Below, one piece after another: positions 1-8,530 of a stretch of DNA of 32,526 nt. This stretch comes from Oscillospiraceae bacterium (GTDB lineage Bacteria > Bacillota > Clostridia > Oscillospirales > Oscillospiraceae). A program made the translations under genes and the position numbers. Positions within the stretch are counted from its first letter, which is position 1; each line of letters starts with the position of its first letter. Location of the stretch: positions 1 through 32,526 of the forward strand of contig JAFXYJ010000095.1 of assembly GCA_017541825.1 (NCBI GenBank). Direction: 5' to 3'. The notes beneath the pieces were generated by a model, which worked only from the letters and a program-made list of their open reading frames with translations, was not told the origin of the DNA and ran no database searches.

Positions 1-657
1 CGTCTTGCCGGTGCCCGGAGGGCCGACGAGCAGCACGCCCTTGGGGATGCGCGCGCCCATCTCGGAATAGGCTTTGGGATCCTTGAGGTACTCCACGATC
101 TCCTGGAGCTCCTCCTTCTCCTCATCCGCGCCGGCCACGTCGGCAAAGGTCTTTTTGTTTTTCTCCTCGCTGCCCAGACGGGTGCGGGCCTTGGAGAAGC
201 GCATCACGCCGCCGGCGCCGCCGCCCTGGGCGGAGCGCATCATCGCGAACCACAGGGCGCCCATCATCAGGAAGATGATCATATAGGGCACGAAGGCCAC
301 CCACCAGGAGACCTCCTGGGCGGGGGGATAGTCATACTCGGTCAGCGTGCCCGCGGCCTTCTGCTCGCGGATGATCTCGTTGAGATCCGTATAGAAAATG
401 CTGAACGCACCGACCCGGTAGCTGTAGGTGGTACTGCCGTTGTAGGGCTCGCGCAGCTCCATGGTGAGGTTGCCGTCGGTGTCGATGGCAAAGCTCTCCA
501 CCTGTCCCTTTTCAAAGAGCTCGATGACCTCGGAGTATACGAGATCCCTGTTCTCCTGCCGTCTGGTCATCGCCCAGATCGTCGCCACGAGCAGCACCGC
601 GATCAGCAGATAGAACCCGATCTGTCTGGCTCTGTTTTTTTCCGGTCCAATATTCAA
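1..657 (-). CDS. ftsH: ATP-dependent zinc metalloprotease FtsH, N-terminal part (cut by window edge)
   Basis: FtsH is a membrane-anchored AAA+ protease that degrades misassembled membrane proteins and some short-lived regulators. Only about 219 residues are present. They show a first membrane segment near residues 11-31, an extracytoplasmic domain, a second membrane segment near residues 120-142 ([19 protein letters not shown]), the linker that reads [14 protein letters not shown], and the Walker A loop GPPGTGKT at the very edge of the window. The protease domain with HEXXH lies outside. No ATG fits; the first usable codon is TTG at 657, preceded by AAGGGA about 5 bases upstream, so the start is probable and not certain. 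It is the last visible gene of the operon that begins at gdpP, 52 bases after hpt. The tilS-hpt-ftsH order is common in Firmicutes. Confidence 0.93.
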   Translation of the reverse strand, partial: MNIGPEKNRARQIGFYLLIAVLLVATIWAMTRRQENRDLVYSEVIELFEKGQVESFAIDTDGNLTMELREPYNGSTTYSYRVGAFSIFYTDLNEIIREQKAAGTLTEYDYPPAQEVSWWVAFVPYMIIFLMMGALWFAMMRSAQGGGAGGVMRFSKARTRLGSEEKNKKTFADVAGADEEKEELQEIVEYLKDPKAYSEMGARIPKGVLLVGPPGTGKT

Positions 658-709
658 ACGATTCCCTTCTTTCGCCACGCCGGTTCCCGGCGGAGTTGAG
701 GCCCCGTAT

Positions 710-1246
710 TCAGGAGTATATCTCGGGCTTGAGGACTCCGATGCAGGGGAGATTTCTGTATTTCTCGGCGTAGTCCAGGCCGTAGCCCACCACGAATTCG
801 TCGGGCACGACGTAGCCGATGTATTTTGCCTGTACGTCCGCGCGGCGGCGCTCGGGCTTGTCGAGCAGCGTGACGATGGAGACCGACGCGGGATGGCGGT
901 TTTTCAGATATCCCGTCAGGTAGTTGAGCGTCACGCCCGTGTCGAGGATGTCCTCGACGATGATCAGGTCACGGCCGGTGACATCCTGGCTCAGATCCTT
1001 GATGATCTCCACAGCGCCGGAGGTCTTTGTGGACGAGCCGTAGGACGACACCACCATGAAGTCCACGCCGCAGGGGATCGTCACCTCGCGCATCAGATCC
1101 GCCATGAACATGAAGCAGCCCTTGAGCACGCCGACGAACAGCGGCTCCCGTCCCGCGTAATCCCGGGAGATCTCCGCGCCCAGCTCCCGGACGCGGCGGC
1201 GGATATCCTCCTCGGAGTACAGTATGTTCTGAAGATCGTTCATCAT
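710..1246 (-). CDS. hpt: Hypoxanthine phosphoribosyltransferase
   Basis: This cytosolic purine-salvage enzyme transfers the phosphoribosyl group of PRPP to hypoxanthine or guanine. The 178-residue length is normal for the family. The PRPP-binding loop [11 protein letters not shown] is at residues 97-107. The [11 protein letters not shown] stretch (67-77) is the flexible loop, and [30 protein letters not shown] (split here as two adjoining parts, about 130-160) covers the base-binding region. The ATG overlaps the tilS stop as ATGA, with GGAGGG upstream inside tilS, so the two genes are translationally coupled. Pairing with tilS and ftsH is the standard Firmicute arrangement. Confidence 0.95.
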   Translation of the reverse strand: MMNDLQNILYSEEDIRRRVRELGAEISRDYAGREPLFVGVLKGCFMFMADLMREVTIPCGVDFMVVSSYGSSTKTSGAVEIIKDLSQDVTGRDLIIVEDILDTGVTLNYLTGYLKNRHPASVSIVTLLDKPERRRADVQAKYIGYVVPDEFVVGYGLDYAEKYRNLPCIGVLKPEIYS

Positions 1247-2568
1247 GATGACTTGCCCTCCCTGATTTCACGGAATCGGATTTTATAATAGGTCTCTCCC
1301 GGCGCCGGGGCGGCCCGGCCGCTCTGGCCCAGACCGCAGACCGCCAGCACGCCGGCCTCATCCCGCAGCACGGGGACGCTCCGGCGCAGATGCCGGGGGA
1401 TCTTCGCGTCGATCAGCATTTTTTTGACGCTGCGGGTACCCTTTCGGCCCATCAGATCGAGCCTGTCCCCTTCGGCGCGCGGCGCAACGGACAGTTTACC
1501 ACATATTTTGGCACATGAAAAGCAAAAAGTGTTGAACGAAATTTGAATATCCTCATCGGGCCCGCAGACCAGACACTCGACCTCCATCCCCGCCTCGGGC
1601 AGGGGGAGCGTTTCTCCGGGCCGGAGCGTCCGCTCCGGCAGCGGCGAAGCCGCGGGGACGGTGAGCGTCAGGGCGTCGTTGACGCGGCAGAGCCGCCGTC
1701 CGGGCAGATCGAGCACGGCCGAGGGCCCGGCGCAGCACAGCGCCAGGATCGCCCCGGTGCGCTCATAGGAGAGGTCCTCGCCCAGCCACCGGCGCAGCAC
1801 GCGCCGGGCCACCGGCCGGGGCAGGGCCGCCAGGCCCGACGCGGACAGCCGGTCCTCCGGCTGCGTTTTCAGCCAGTCGGCCGCCAGAGAATCGAGAAAA
1901 GCTTCGTCCTCCCGCAGGACGCGCGTCATGCGCGCGATGTTCGCCGCCGCGCCCTCGTGCAGCCGCTCCATGGCCGGCATCACGTGGTGCCGGGCGTAGT
2001 TGCGGGCATAGCCGTCGTCGGCGTTGGTAGGGTCCTCCCGGTGGGGGATGCCGCGCCGGCGCAAATAGTCCTCGATCTGCTCCCGGGGCACCTCCAGCAG
2101 CGGCCGGACGAATTCGTCCCGGCGCGGCGGGATGCCGCCCAGCCCGCGCAGCCCGGTGCCCCGGGCCATGTGGAAGAGCACGGTCTCGGCATTATCGTTC
2201 CGGTTGTGCGCCGTGGCGATGAGCTCGGCGCCGACGGCGGCCGCCGCGCGGCGCAGGAAGGCATAGCGCAGCTCCCGGGCCGCGGTCTCCACGCTCACGC
2301 CGGCGCTGCGGGCGTGGGCGGCGGCGTCGCCCCGCTCGCTCACGAGGGGCACGCCCCAGGCTTCGCACAGCTCCGCGACGAAGGCCGCGTCCCCGGCGGA
2401 GGAATCCCGCAGTCCGTGGTCGTAGTGGGCGGCAAAGCACGTCACGTCGCCCAGGTCGAGGACCAGGCGGAGCAGGCAAACCGAGTCCGCCCCGCCGGAC
2501 ACGGCGCAAAGTACCCGGCTCCCCGGGGGCAGCAGCGTCCGGTCGAGGGTGATCTCAGTATTCCTCAT
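1243..2568 (-). CDS. tilS: tRNA(Ile)-lysidine synthase
   Basis: TilS attaches lysine to C34 of the CAU-anticodon tRNA-Ile, which switches it to reading AUA codons. The protein has 441 residues. The PP-loop ATP-binding motif SGGADSV lies at residues 24-30, and ATAHNRNDNAETVLFHMARG is the characteristic second motif of the N-terminal domain. A TilS substrate-binding region follows, and the C-terminal domain carries GRKGTRSVKKMLIDAKIP, typical of the TilS C-terminal fold. The ATG start overlaps the end of dnaB by 14 bases, and the stop overlaps hpt by 4, so it is embedded in the operon. Essential in most bacteria. Confidence 0.95.
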   Translation of the reverse strand: MRNTEITLDRTLLPPGSRVLCAVSGGADSVCLLRLVLDLGDVTCFAAHYDHGLRDSSAGDAAFVAELCEAWGVPLVSERGDAAAHARSAGVSVETAARELRYAFLRRAAAAVGAELIATAHNRNDNAETVLFHMARGTGLRGLGGIPPRRDEFVRPLLEVPREQIEDYLRRRGIPHREDPTNADDGYARNYARHHVMPAMERLHEGAAANIARMTRVLREDEAFLDSLAADWLKTQPEDRLSASGLAALPRPVARRVLRRWLGEDLSYERTGAILALCCAGPSAVLDLPGRRLCRVNDALTLTVPAASPLPERTLRPGETLPLPEAGMEVECLVCGPDEDIQISFNTFCFSCAKICGKLSVAPRAEGDRLDLMGRKGTRSVKKMLIDAKIPRHLRRSVPVLRDEAGVLAVCGLGQSGRAAPAPGETYYKIRFREIREGKSS

Positions 2569-3901
2569 GGCGCTGGTCGGAATCCCGGAAGGAGGTGTAC
2601 TCGCCCAGCCAGGCCAGATAATCCTTGCCGGTCTCGCCGTGGCGGTTCTTGAGTACGATGACCTCGGTGAGATTCGGGTTTTCGCTCTCCTCGTTATAAT
2701 ACCCGTCCCGGTACAATCCCAAAACCACGTCGGCGTCCTGCTCGATGGAGCCGGACTCGCGCAGATCGGAGAGCATGGGCCGCTTGTCCGCGCGCTGTTC
2801 GTTGGCGCGGCTGAGCTGGGAAAGGCACAGCACCGGCACGTTGAGCTCCTTGGCCATGATCTTCATCATGCGGCTGATGTCCGACACCGCCTGGGTGCGG
2901 GTCTCGCCGGCCCAGTTGTTGCCGCTGCCGGAGCCCTGCATGAGCTGCAGGTAGTCGATCATCACGAGCCCGAGGTCCTTGAGCCGCCGGGACTGGGCGT
3001 TCATTTCTGCCACGGTCAGCGTCGGGTTGTCGTTGAGCCAGATGTTGGTCCCGGCGATCACCGAGGCCGCGCCGGCCGCCCGCCGCCACTCATCCTCGGT
3101 CAGATTGCCGGTGAGCAGGTTGGCCAGGGGGATCATCCCCTCGCTGGACAAAAACCGGGTCACGAGCTGCTCGCGGCTCATCTCCAGAGAGAAGATGGCC
3201 ACGGTCTTGCCGGTGGCCTTGGCGGCGTTGAGGGCGATGTTGAGTCCGATGCTGGTCTTGCCCATGCCAGGCCGGGCGGCCACGAGCACGAAGTCGCCCT
3301 TGTTCAGACCCAGCAGACGGCGGTCCAGGTCCCGGAAGCCCGTGGAGATGCCCGGGATGGCCTGGCCGGAGGCGGCCAGCTCCGAGAGGTTGGTATAGAC
3401 GGTCTGCACCACCTGGGAGGCGGGCAGGAGCCCGCCCACGGCGCGGTCGTTGCGCAGGGCGTAGATCTTTTTCTCGGCCAGATCGAGCACCTCGCCGGCC
3501 TCGCCGCCGCCGGAGGACGCGGTCTCCACCGTCTCCTCGCACACGCGGATGATGCTGCGCAGCAGCGCCTGGTCGCGCACGATGGCCGCGTAGCGCAGCA
3601 CGTTGGCGGCGGTGGGCGTCACACGCATGAGCTCGCGCAGGTACTCCGTCGTGCTCTCCGGATCGAAGACCCCGCGGATCTTCATCTGGTCGAGCACGGT
3701 CACCGGGTCGATGGCCATGCCGAAGGTGAACATGTGGAAGATCGTCTCAAAGATCTCCCGGTTCCGGTCCAGATAGAAGTCGCTGCCGCGCACGGCGTTG
3801 AGCACGTCGGGCAGACAGGCCGGGTCGATCAGACAGGAGCCGAGCACCGCCTGCTCCGCCTCGGCGGACCAGGGCACGCGCCGGCCTAACAGTTCATCCA
3901 T
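2555..3901 (-). CDS. dnaB: Replicative DNA helicase DnaB
   Basis: DnaB is the hexameric helicase that unwinds DNA ahead of the replisome. The 448-residue protein has the N-terminal DnaB domain (about residues 10-115, beginning PWSAEAEQAVLG) and the RecA-like C-terminal domain. Walker A is ARPGMGKTS at 209-217; the Walker B region reads LVMIDYLQLM; and LSQLSRANEQR and SDLRESGSIEQDADVV are conserved C-terminal helicase motifs. The ATG at 3901 lies 6 bases downstream of the rplI stop. No intein is present: the Walker A and SIEQDAD sites, common insertion points, are uninterrupted. Confidence 0.97.
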   Translation of the reverse strand: MDELLGRRVPWSAEAEQAVLGSCLIDPACLPDVLNAVRGSDFYLDRNREIFETIFHMFTFGMAIDPVTVLDQMKIRGVFDPESTTEYLRELMRVTPTAANVLRYAAIVRDQALLRSIIRVCEETVETASSGGGEAGEVLDLAEKKIYALRNDRAVGGLLPASQVVQTVYTNLSELAASGQAIPGISTGFRDLDRRLLGLNKGDFVLVAARPGMGKTSIGLNIALNAAKATGKTVAIFSLEMSREQLVTRFLSSEGMIPLANLLTGNLTEDEWRRAAGAASVIAGTNIWLNDNPTLTVAEMNAQSRRLKDLGLVMIDYLQLMQGSGSGNNWAGETRTQAVSDISRMMKIMAKELNVPVLCLSQLSRANEQRADKRPMLSDLRESGSIEQDADVVLGLYRDGYYNEESENPNLTEVIVLKNRHGETGKDYLAWLGEYTSFRDSDQRHEEY

Positions 3902-3907
3902 GGCGCC

Positions 3908-4354
3908 TCACTTCTCGATGACGAGCAGGTTGATCGTGCCCTCGATGCCGAAGCCGAACTTGCACTTCACCTCATAGCTGCCGAAGGACTTGATGGGCTC
4001 GCCCTGGACGATGCGGTTCTTCTCCACAGAGATGCCGTACTGCTCCTGCAGAGCGTCGGCGATCTCCTGGGAGGTCACGCTGCCGAAGAGCTTGCCGCTG
4101 GAGCCGGCCTTGGCGCGGATCGTCACGACGACGTCCTTGAGCCGGGCGGCGTTTTCCTCAGCGGCCTGCCGGTCGCGGGCCTCCTGGGCGCGCTTGGCCT
4201 TCTCCCTCTGCGAGAAGGCGTTGAGGTTGTCGCGGGTGGCCTCGGCGGCCAGCTTGCGGGGGATCAGGTAATTGCGCGCGTAGCCCTCGGAGACCTCCTT
4301 GAGCTCGCCCTTCTTTCCCTGACCCTTGACGTCCTGCTGAAAAATCACTTTCAT
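3908..4354 (-). CDS. rplI: 50S ribosomal protein L9
   Basis: L9 binds 23S rRNA near the base of the L1 stalk and helps maintain frame. The 148 residues match the family length. The N-terminal rRNA-binding lobe carries [21 protein letters not shown] and the signature [13 protein letters not shown] (about 24-36); a long charged helix (about 45-75) links to the C-terminal lobe with [16 protein letters not shown]. The start at 4354 is chosen because AGGAGG lies 9 bases upstream and the N-terminus matches the family; the reading frame stays open further upstream through a hairpin-rich spacer that does not look coding. rplI between gdpP and dnaB is a classic Firmicute arrangement. Confidence 0.97.
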   Translation of the reverse strand: MKVIFQQDVKGQGKKGELKEVSEGYARNYLIPRKLAAEATRDNLNAFSQREKAKRAQEARDRQAAEENAARLKDVVVTIRAKAGSSGKLFGSVTSQEIADALQEQYGISVEKNRIVQGEPIKSFGSYEVKCKFGFGIEGTINLLVIEK

Positions 4355-4404
4355 ATCGGGAACCCTCCTGTGGTGCGGATAGTTTTTTCCGAGAATTATA
4401 AATC

Positions 4405-4548
4405 GTTTTTGTCGTAGCTTTGCCACGACAAAAACACCCTGAGGCGAGCCGGGCGAGCCCTCGCGCCGACCAACCGCGGCTTGTCCCACGCCAAGCCGCG
4501 GGCGATAAGCGCGAGTATCTCGATTGCGAAACATCTGTTTCGCAATCG
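4405..4548. repeat. Cluster of strong hairpins between gdpP and rplI
   Basis: Four inverted repeats are packed into 144 bases of the 197-base spacer. The first is TTTTTGTCGT (4406-4415) paired with ACGACAAAAA (4425-4434). The second is a short GCGAG/CTCGC stem (4453-4464). The third is CCGCGGCTTG (4474-4483) with CAAGCCGCGG (4492-4501). The fourth is CGATTGCGAAAC (4521-4532) with GTTTCGCAATCG (4537-4548), a perfect 12-bp stem with a 4-base loop. On the transcribed minus strand they lie directly after the gdpP stop and upstream of rplI. None has a clean U-tract. It may be an inserted repeat, an mRNA-processing or stability element, or an attenuator; the sequence does not decide. Confidence 0.7.
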
Positions 4549-4551
4549 ACA

Positions 4552-6546
4552 CTAGTTCGTGTCCATATATTTGTCGATGGCGGCAAAGAGCGTGTTCACC
4601 GCGTCGCGCAGCGTGATGTCCCTGATCTGGGCCCCGGCCACGGACTTGTTGCCGCCGCCGCCCAGCTGCTCGAGCAGCACCTGCACGTTCACGTCGCCGA
4701 CGCTCCGCGCCGAAACGGCCACGCCGCCCTCGGCCATCGGGTAGAGCACAGCCGAGGCCTGTACGCCGGCGATGTTGATGAGCTCGTCGGCGGCCTGGGC
4801 CGCCACGATCCGGTTCTGCGTCTCCTGGGTGGCCACCACCGCGATGCCCTTGTAGAGCTTGGCCTGCTTCATGATGTTGTAGCGGGCCATGGTCGCGGAC
4901 ATGTCGATCTTGAACAGCCCCTTGACCCGCATCGTGTCGGCGCCGGCCCGTTCCAGATAGGCCGCGGCGTCAAAGGTCCGGTCCGCGGTGCGGATCGTGA
5001 AGTTCTTCGTGTCGAGCACGATGCCCGCGAGCACGGCGTCCGCCTCGACGGACAGGATATCCGAGGGCTCCACCAGCTCCTGCATCAGCTCGGCCACCAG
5101 CTCGGCGGCGGAGGACGCGCTGGGCTCGTAGAGCGAGAGCGTCGGGTCCTGGATATAGGTGGCCGCCCGGCGGTGGTGGTCGATGACCGCCAGCCGCGCG
5201 GAACACGCCATGAGCAGCGACTCGTCCTCCACCTGCTCGGGCCGGTTGGTGTCGAGCACCACCAGCAGCGTGCGGTTGTCGGCCCGGACGATGGCCTCCT
5301 GGGCGTTGATGAAGACGTCGGCGTAATGCTCGTCGGCGCGGAGCATGTCGATCAGAGCCCCGGCGGAGTTTTCCTCGCCGACGATGATCTTTACCTCGCG
5401 CTCGAGCCGCCGGGCGATGCACACGACGCCCGCCGCCGCGCCGATCGAGTCGAGATCGGCGTATTTGTGGCTCATGATGAACACCCGGGAGGCGTCGCCG
5501 ATGAGCTTTGCCAGGGAGGTCGCCGTGACGCGGGACTTGACCTTGGTGCGGGTCTCGACCTCGCCGCCGCGGCCGCCGAAGAATTCAAAGTTGTATTTGT
5601 TTTTCACCACGGCCTGGTCGCCGCCCCGGGAGAGGGCCATGTCCGAGGCCAGCGCGGCAAAGGAGTAGTTTTCCTCATAGCCGCTGCCGTCCAGACCGGC
5701 GCCGATGCTCACCGTGGCGTGGATGCCCGTGGGGCTCACAATGTCGTGGATGCTCTCCACCAGCGTGAAGCGGTCTCGCGTGATGCCGCCCAGATACCGG
5801 TTTTCAAAGATGAACAGATACCGGTCCCGGTCGATGCGCCGCAGGATGCCGCCCTTGCCGTCGCACCATTTTTCCAGCGCGCCGTCCAGCGCGCCGCGCA
5901 GCTCCGTGCGCTGGCGGTCGGTGAGGGGCTTCATCATCTCCTCGTAGTTGTCCACGACGATGATCATTACGATGGGGCGGGAGGCCAGATATTCCTGCCG
6001 GACCGCGTCGTACTCGGTCACGTCCACCCAGTAGGTGATGCCCATGAACTCGTAGGTCTCCTCGGTCTTGCCCGATCGGACCATGTTGCCGTTGACCTCG
6101 TACTTGCGGCCGTTGACCTCCAGCAGACCGGCCATGCGGCTTTTGCCCTCCATGAGCCACTTTCCGCTGAAGTTGGGCACCAGCGCGGAGAGCTGGGCGT
6201 CGAAGACCGGACTGCTGCGGCCGCACATGTCCCAGAAGGGCTGGTTGGCCCAGACGATGCCGCTGTCGCCCAGACGGAACACCGCCATGGGCAGCGGGAA
6301 GTGGATCAGGGTGTTGTTGGTGGCAGACTCGGCGTTGTAGGTCACCGTCTCCACGAAGGCCTGCAGCTCCCGCCGGCGCTGCCGTTCCCGGATGATCGCG
6401 TAGACGATCAGCGCGGCCACGATCCCCGCCTCGACATAGGCCAGAGTTTCGTTGAAAAACCACGTCGCCGCCGCGAAAGCCGCCATGATCACAAGGCACA
6501 TCCGAAGCCCCGGCTCCGTAAATTTCTTCATTGTCCGTTTGTTCAC
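4552..6546 (-). CDS. gdpP: Cyclic-di-AMP phosphodiesterase GdpP (YybT/DHH family)
   Basis: GdpP hydrolyses the second messenger c-di-AMP, which controls potassium uptake, osmotic balance and beta-lactam tolerance. Positions here use the GTG start at 6546, giving 664 residues. Two membrane helices (about 14-52) are followed by a PAS-like domain (about 70-180), a degenerate GGDEF-like domain (about 190-310), and a DHH-DHHA1 phosphodiesterase with the metal motif [11 protein letters not shown] (359-369) and the VIDHH motif (454-458). The C-terminal [13 protein letters not shown] is the DHHA1 signature. GTG at 6546 is chosen because GGGGGAG lies 7 bases upstream; an earlier ATG at 6579 has no ribosome site and falls almost on the promoter. 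It is the first gene of the operon and ends in TAG. Confidence 0.95.
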   Translation of the reverse strand: MNKRTMKKFTEPGLRMCLVIMAAFAAATWFFNETLAYVEAGIVAALIVYAIIRERQRRRELQAFVETVTYNAESATNNTLIHFPLPMAVFRLGDSGIVWANQPFWDMCGRSSPVFDAQLSALVPNFSGKWLMEGKSRMAGLLEVNGRKYEVNGNMVRSGKTEETYEFMGITYWVDVTEYDAVRQEYLASRPIVMIIVVDNYEEMMKPLTDRQRTELRGALDGALEKWCDGKGGILRRIDRDRYLFIFENRYLGGITRDRFTLVESIHDIVSPTGIHATVSIGAGLDGSGYEENYSFAALASDMALSRGGDQAVVKNKYNFEFFGGRGGEVETRTKVKSRVTATSLAKLIGDASRVFIMSHKYADLDSIGAAAGVVCIARRLEREVKIIVGEENSAGALIDMLRADEHYADVFINAQEAIVRADNRTLLVVLDTNRPEQVEDESLLMACSARLAVIDHHRRAATYIQDPTLSLYEPSASSAAELVAELMQELVEPSDILSVEADAVLAGIVLDTKNFTIRTADRTFDAAAYLERAGADTMRVKGLFKIDMSATMARYNIMKQAKLYKGIAVVATQETQNRIVAAQAADELINIAGVQASAVLYPMAEGGVAVSARSVGDVNVQVLLEQLGGGGNKSVAGAQIRDITLRDAVNTLFAAIDKYMDTN

Positions 6547-6584
6547 GGTATTCTCCCCCGGATGATGATAACGATACAAAGTTT

Positions 6585-6613
6585 ACTATATCATACAAAG
6601 AATGACCAAACAA
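6585..6613 (-). promoter_or_regulatory. Sigma-A promoter for the gdpP operon
   Basis: On the minus strand -35 TTGTTT (6613-6608), a 17-base spacer and -10 TATAGT (6590-6585) precede the GTG of gdpP by about 38 bases. It lies in an AT-rich island in an otherwise GC-rich spacer. Inferred start of the gdpP-rplI-dnaB-tilS-hpt-ftsH transcript. Confidence 0.8.
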
Positions 6614-6731
6614 TAAAAATATGAAAGAAATGTTGGAATTTGCGGTCAGAGCGCCGAAAGGACCGCGCGGGTATATTTCCCGGCGGAGTGCAGAAACTTC
6701 CTAAAAACGCGAAAAGGAGAATGTCCGTCTT

Positions 6732-7772
6732 ATGAAGGCTGTGATCCTGGCCGGCGGCCGGGGCACCCGTCTGCAGCAGGTGACCCACGGCGCGATCCCC
6801 AAACCCATGGCGTAGCTGCTGGGCCGGCCGGTGCTCGAGCATATCGTCCGCCGCCTGGCCGCGTGCGGCTTTACGGATATCTGCTGCACGCTGGCCTGCC
6901 TGCCGGACCAGATCCGCCGGTATTTCGGCGACGGCGGCGGTTTCGGCGTGCACATGGAGTACCGGCTGGAGGAGCGGGCCCTGGGCACCGCCGGCGCGGT
7001 GAAGAACTGCGCGGATTTCACCCGGGGCGAGGACTTCCTCGTCATCAGCGGGGACGCGGCCTGCGATCTGGATCTGCGGGCCCTGTGGGACGCCCACCGC
7101 AGGGCCCGGCCGGCGGTGACGATGGCGCTCCACCCCCATGACGCCCCGACCAGCTACGGCCTTGTGGTCACCGACGCCGACGGCTATGTGCGCAGCTTTC
7201 TCGAAAAGCCGCCCTGGGAGCAGGTGGTCACCGACCTCGTGAACACGGGCATCTATGTCATGGGCGGGGAGGCGATGGCCTTCGTGCCCGCGGGGGCGTG
7301 CTTCGACTTCGCAAAGGACCTGTTCCCCCGGCTGCTCCACGCGGGATTGCCGCTGCTGGGCGTGCCGCTGGAGGGATACTGGCGGGACATCGGCGACCCC
7401 GGCTCTTACTATCGGGCCAATCTGGACGCCTGGGAGGGAACGCTGCATCTGCCGGAGGCCGGCGGGGAGGAAAAAGACGCCGCCTCCCCGGAGATGGCGC
7501 CGCGCTACGCCTGCCGCGTCTACTGGCAGACGCCCCGGCGGGCGCGGCTGATGCGCGCCTTTACCGCGGGACTTATGGAGGCCGGCGCCGACCTGAGCGA
7601 CGGCCTGCGTCTCGAGAACGTGCCCGGCGGCGTGCACATCGCGCCCTGCGGCGACCGGGAGGCGCTGTGCATCGAGTCCGACGATCCGGATACGCTGCGG
7701 CGGTTCCAGGCCCTGGCCGGGACGCTCGAGGCGCGTATGGACCGGGAAAGCAGGGCCGACGGGCAGACATGA
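6732..7772 (+). pseudogene. Sugar-phosphate nucleotidyltransferase with remnant of a mutase domain, interrupted by in-frame TAG
   Basis: The family makes NDP-sugars from a sugar 1-phosphate and an NTP. Reading from ATG 6732 gives MKAVILAGGRGTRL, the GxGTRL nucleotide loop, and then IPKPMA, after which codon 28 is TAG (6813-6815). The frame continues at once with LLGRPVLEHIV, exactly what the family has next, so a single ancestral gene is clear. Downstream are GTAGAVKNC, the VISGDAACDLDL metal region and YWRDIGDPGSYYRAN. After that, residues about 255-345 resemble the start of a phosphohexomutase domain (PRRARLMRAFTAGLMEAGAD, GGVHIAPCGD), but the expected left-handed beta-helix and most of the mutase are missing. 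A GTG at 6831 could restart translation but would lose the catalytic loop. TAG is a normal stop here (gdpP uses it). Confidence 0.8.
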
Positions 7773-7797
7773 CCCCGGCGGAACGGGGGGCTTTTTT
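7773..7797 (+). terminator. Probable terminator after the nucleotidyltransferase pseudogene
   Basis: A short CCCCG/CGGGG stem (7773-7777 with 7784-7788) is followed by GGC and six T residues on the plus strand, starting right after the TGA. Confidence 0.55.
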
Positions 7798-7800
7798 CCG

Positions 7801-7889
7801 TGACCGGAGGCTGGAGGTTTTATCCGTGACCGGGGATGGCGCTTATGCTCTGTTGTCGGTGTCGGATCGGGGTTGGCGCATTTTTCCGA
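7801..7889 (+). repeat. Degenerate tandem units preceding long element A
   Basis: Two imperfect units of about 60 bases precede the element. Each has GGCTGG or GGTTGGCGC, a T-run, CCG, ACCGGGG and a degenerate copy of the CTCCATTGTCGGT motif (TGCTCTGTTGTCGGT near 7848-7862). The same unit structure precedes the copies at 11814 and 31912. No gene is visible. Confidence 0.6.
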
Positions 7890-8197
7890 CCGGGGTTACA
7901 AGCATCCAGCTCCATTGTCGGTGCTTTTCCGAGGTAATGCGCATTTTTCTTTGCGTATCTTTCTTTTGAAAAGCCCAAAAGAAAGATACGCGAGAAAGAA
8001 AAGGCTCGGTGCAAGACTGCAGGCTGACGCCTCTTACCTCTATAACTCAAGAGGCGGGCGCGTTGCTATACGCGCCACACCGCTTACGCTCCGGCGCTTG
8101 GCAGGAGATTAGTTCAGGTTCCAGCCTCTTTCCCCGCTGCCGCGGGTGCAAATACTTGCCGATGTTCTTTTTTGCTGTAGGGGCGTTTGGTTTAGCT

Positions 8198-8279
8198 GTC
8201 ATTCCGAGCGCAGCGAAAAATCTCGTGGTTGGAGGTATACGCGTTGAAACATGAGATTCCTCGCTTCGCTCGGGATGAC
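8198..8279. repeat. Nested GTCATTCCGAGCG-type inverted repeat inside element A
   Basis: Two 27-base arms (8198-8224 and 8253-8279) begin GTCATTCCGAGCG and end CTCGGGATGAC; they are complementary apart from about 4 positions, with a 28-base centre. This looks like a widespread bacterial intergenic repeat whose spurious translation contains HPERSEES. It is absent from the equivalent part of element B at 31957-32526, so it was probably inserted later. Confidence 0.8.
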
Positions 8280-8318
8280 AAAAATGAGGGCGCGCAATCT
8301 GAGGGCCTACATATTTTT

Positions 8319-8530
8319 CCCACGCAGCGCCGGAGCGAAAACTCCCGTTCACAAAAACGCAGCCGCGCAACGGAGGGCCGAAGTTGTCGACGAGGCCCGC
8401 AGCATTGGCGCGGCTGTGTTTTTGAAAGGACGAGCAGCGGAGTGAATGAGCTTTCGAGCCTGCGAGGAAGCGAACGATACGAAGCTTGCGAGGACGCTCT
8501 GCAGCACAGAAAAGACCCGCAAAAATGCGA
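8319..8530. repeat. ~200-nt block conserved between the two long elements (copy 1)
   Basis: This block matches 32326-32526 almost base for base, except for an 11-base insertion here (after GCGAGGACGC, near 8499-8510) and scattered substitutions. It contains a long imperfect stem in which CAAAAACGCAGCCGCGC (about 8350-8366) faces GCGCGGCTGTGTTTTTG (about 8408-8424). Downstream are GAGCGAAGC-like words (GCGGAGTGAATGAGC, GCGAGGAAGCG, GCTTGCGAGG). No coding potential is convincing. Confidence 0.75.

Noticed and set aside
2555-3901. Replication origin or prophage suggested by a DnaB gene.
   Set aside because: dnaB follows rplI and gdpP as in ordinary Firmicute chromosomes; no dnaA, DnaA-box cluster, integrase or phage structural gene is present.
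4420-6624. A 734-residue open frame on the plus strand, and similar long frames at 12033-14291 and 23884-26232.
   Set aside because: All lie opposite well-identified genes (gdpP; murI with the MATE gene; the P-type ATPase), with His/Gly/Ala/Arg-rich composition typical of shadow frames in GC-rich DNA.
6813-6815. Possible recoding of TAG as an amino acid in the nucleotidyltransferase.
   Set aside because: gdpP ends in TAG at 4552-4554 in the same window and there is no sign of a pyrrolysine system, so TAG acts as stop.
7820-8050. A frame on the minus strand (with HRAFSFSRIFLLGFSKERY) that also exists at 31865-32116.
   Set aside because: It reads through the perfect hairpin and the end motif of the repeat; conservation follows from the DNA repeat. 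There is no ribosome site and the two C-termini diverge. It would merit review only if many copies show synonymous bias.
8047-8370. Frame containing HPERSEESH and CVFVNGSFRSGAAW.
   Set aside because: A translation of intergenic repeats, not a protein; the second part appears in another context at 32318-32518 because the DNA is repeated.
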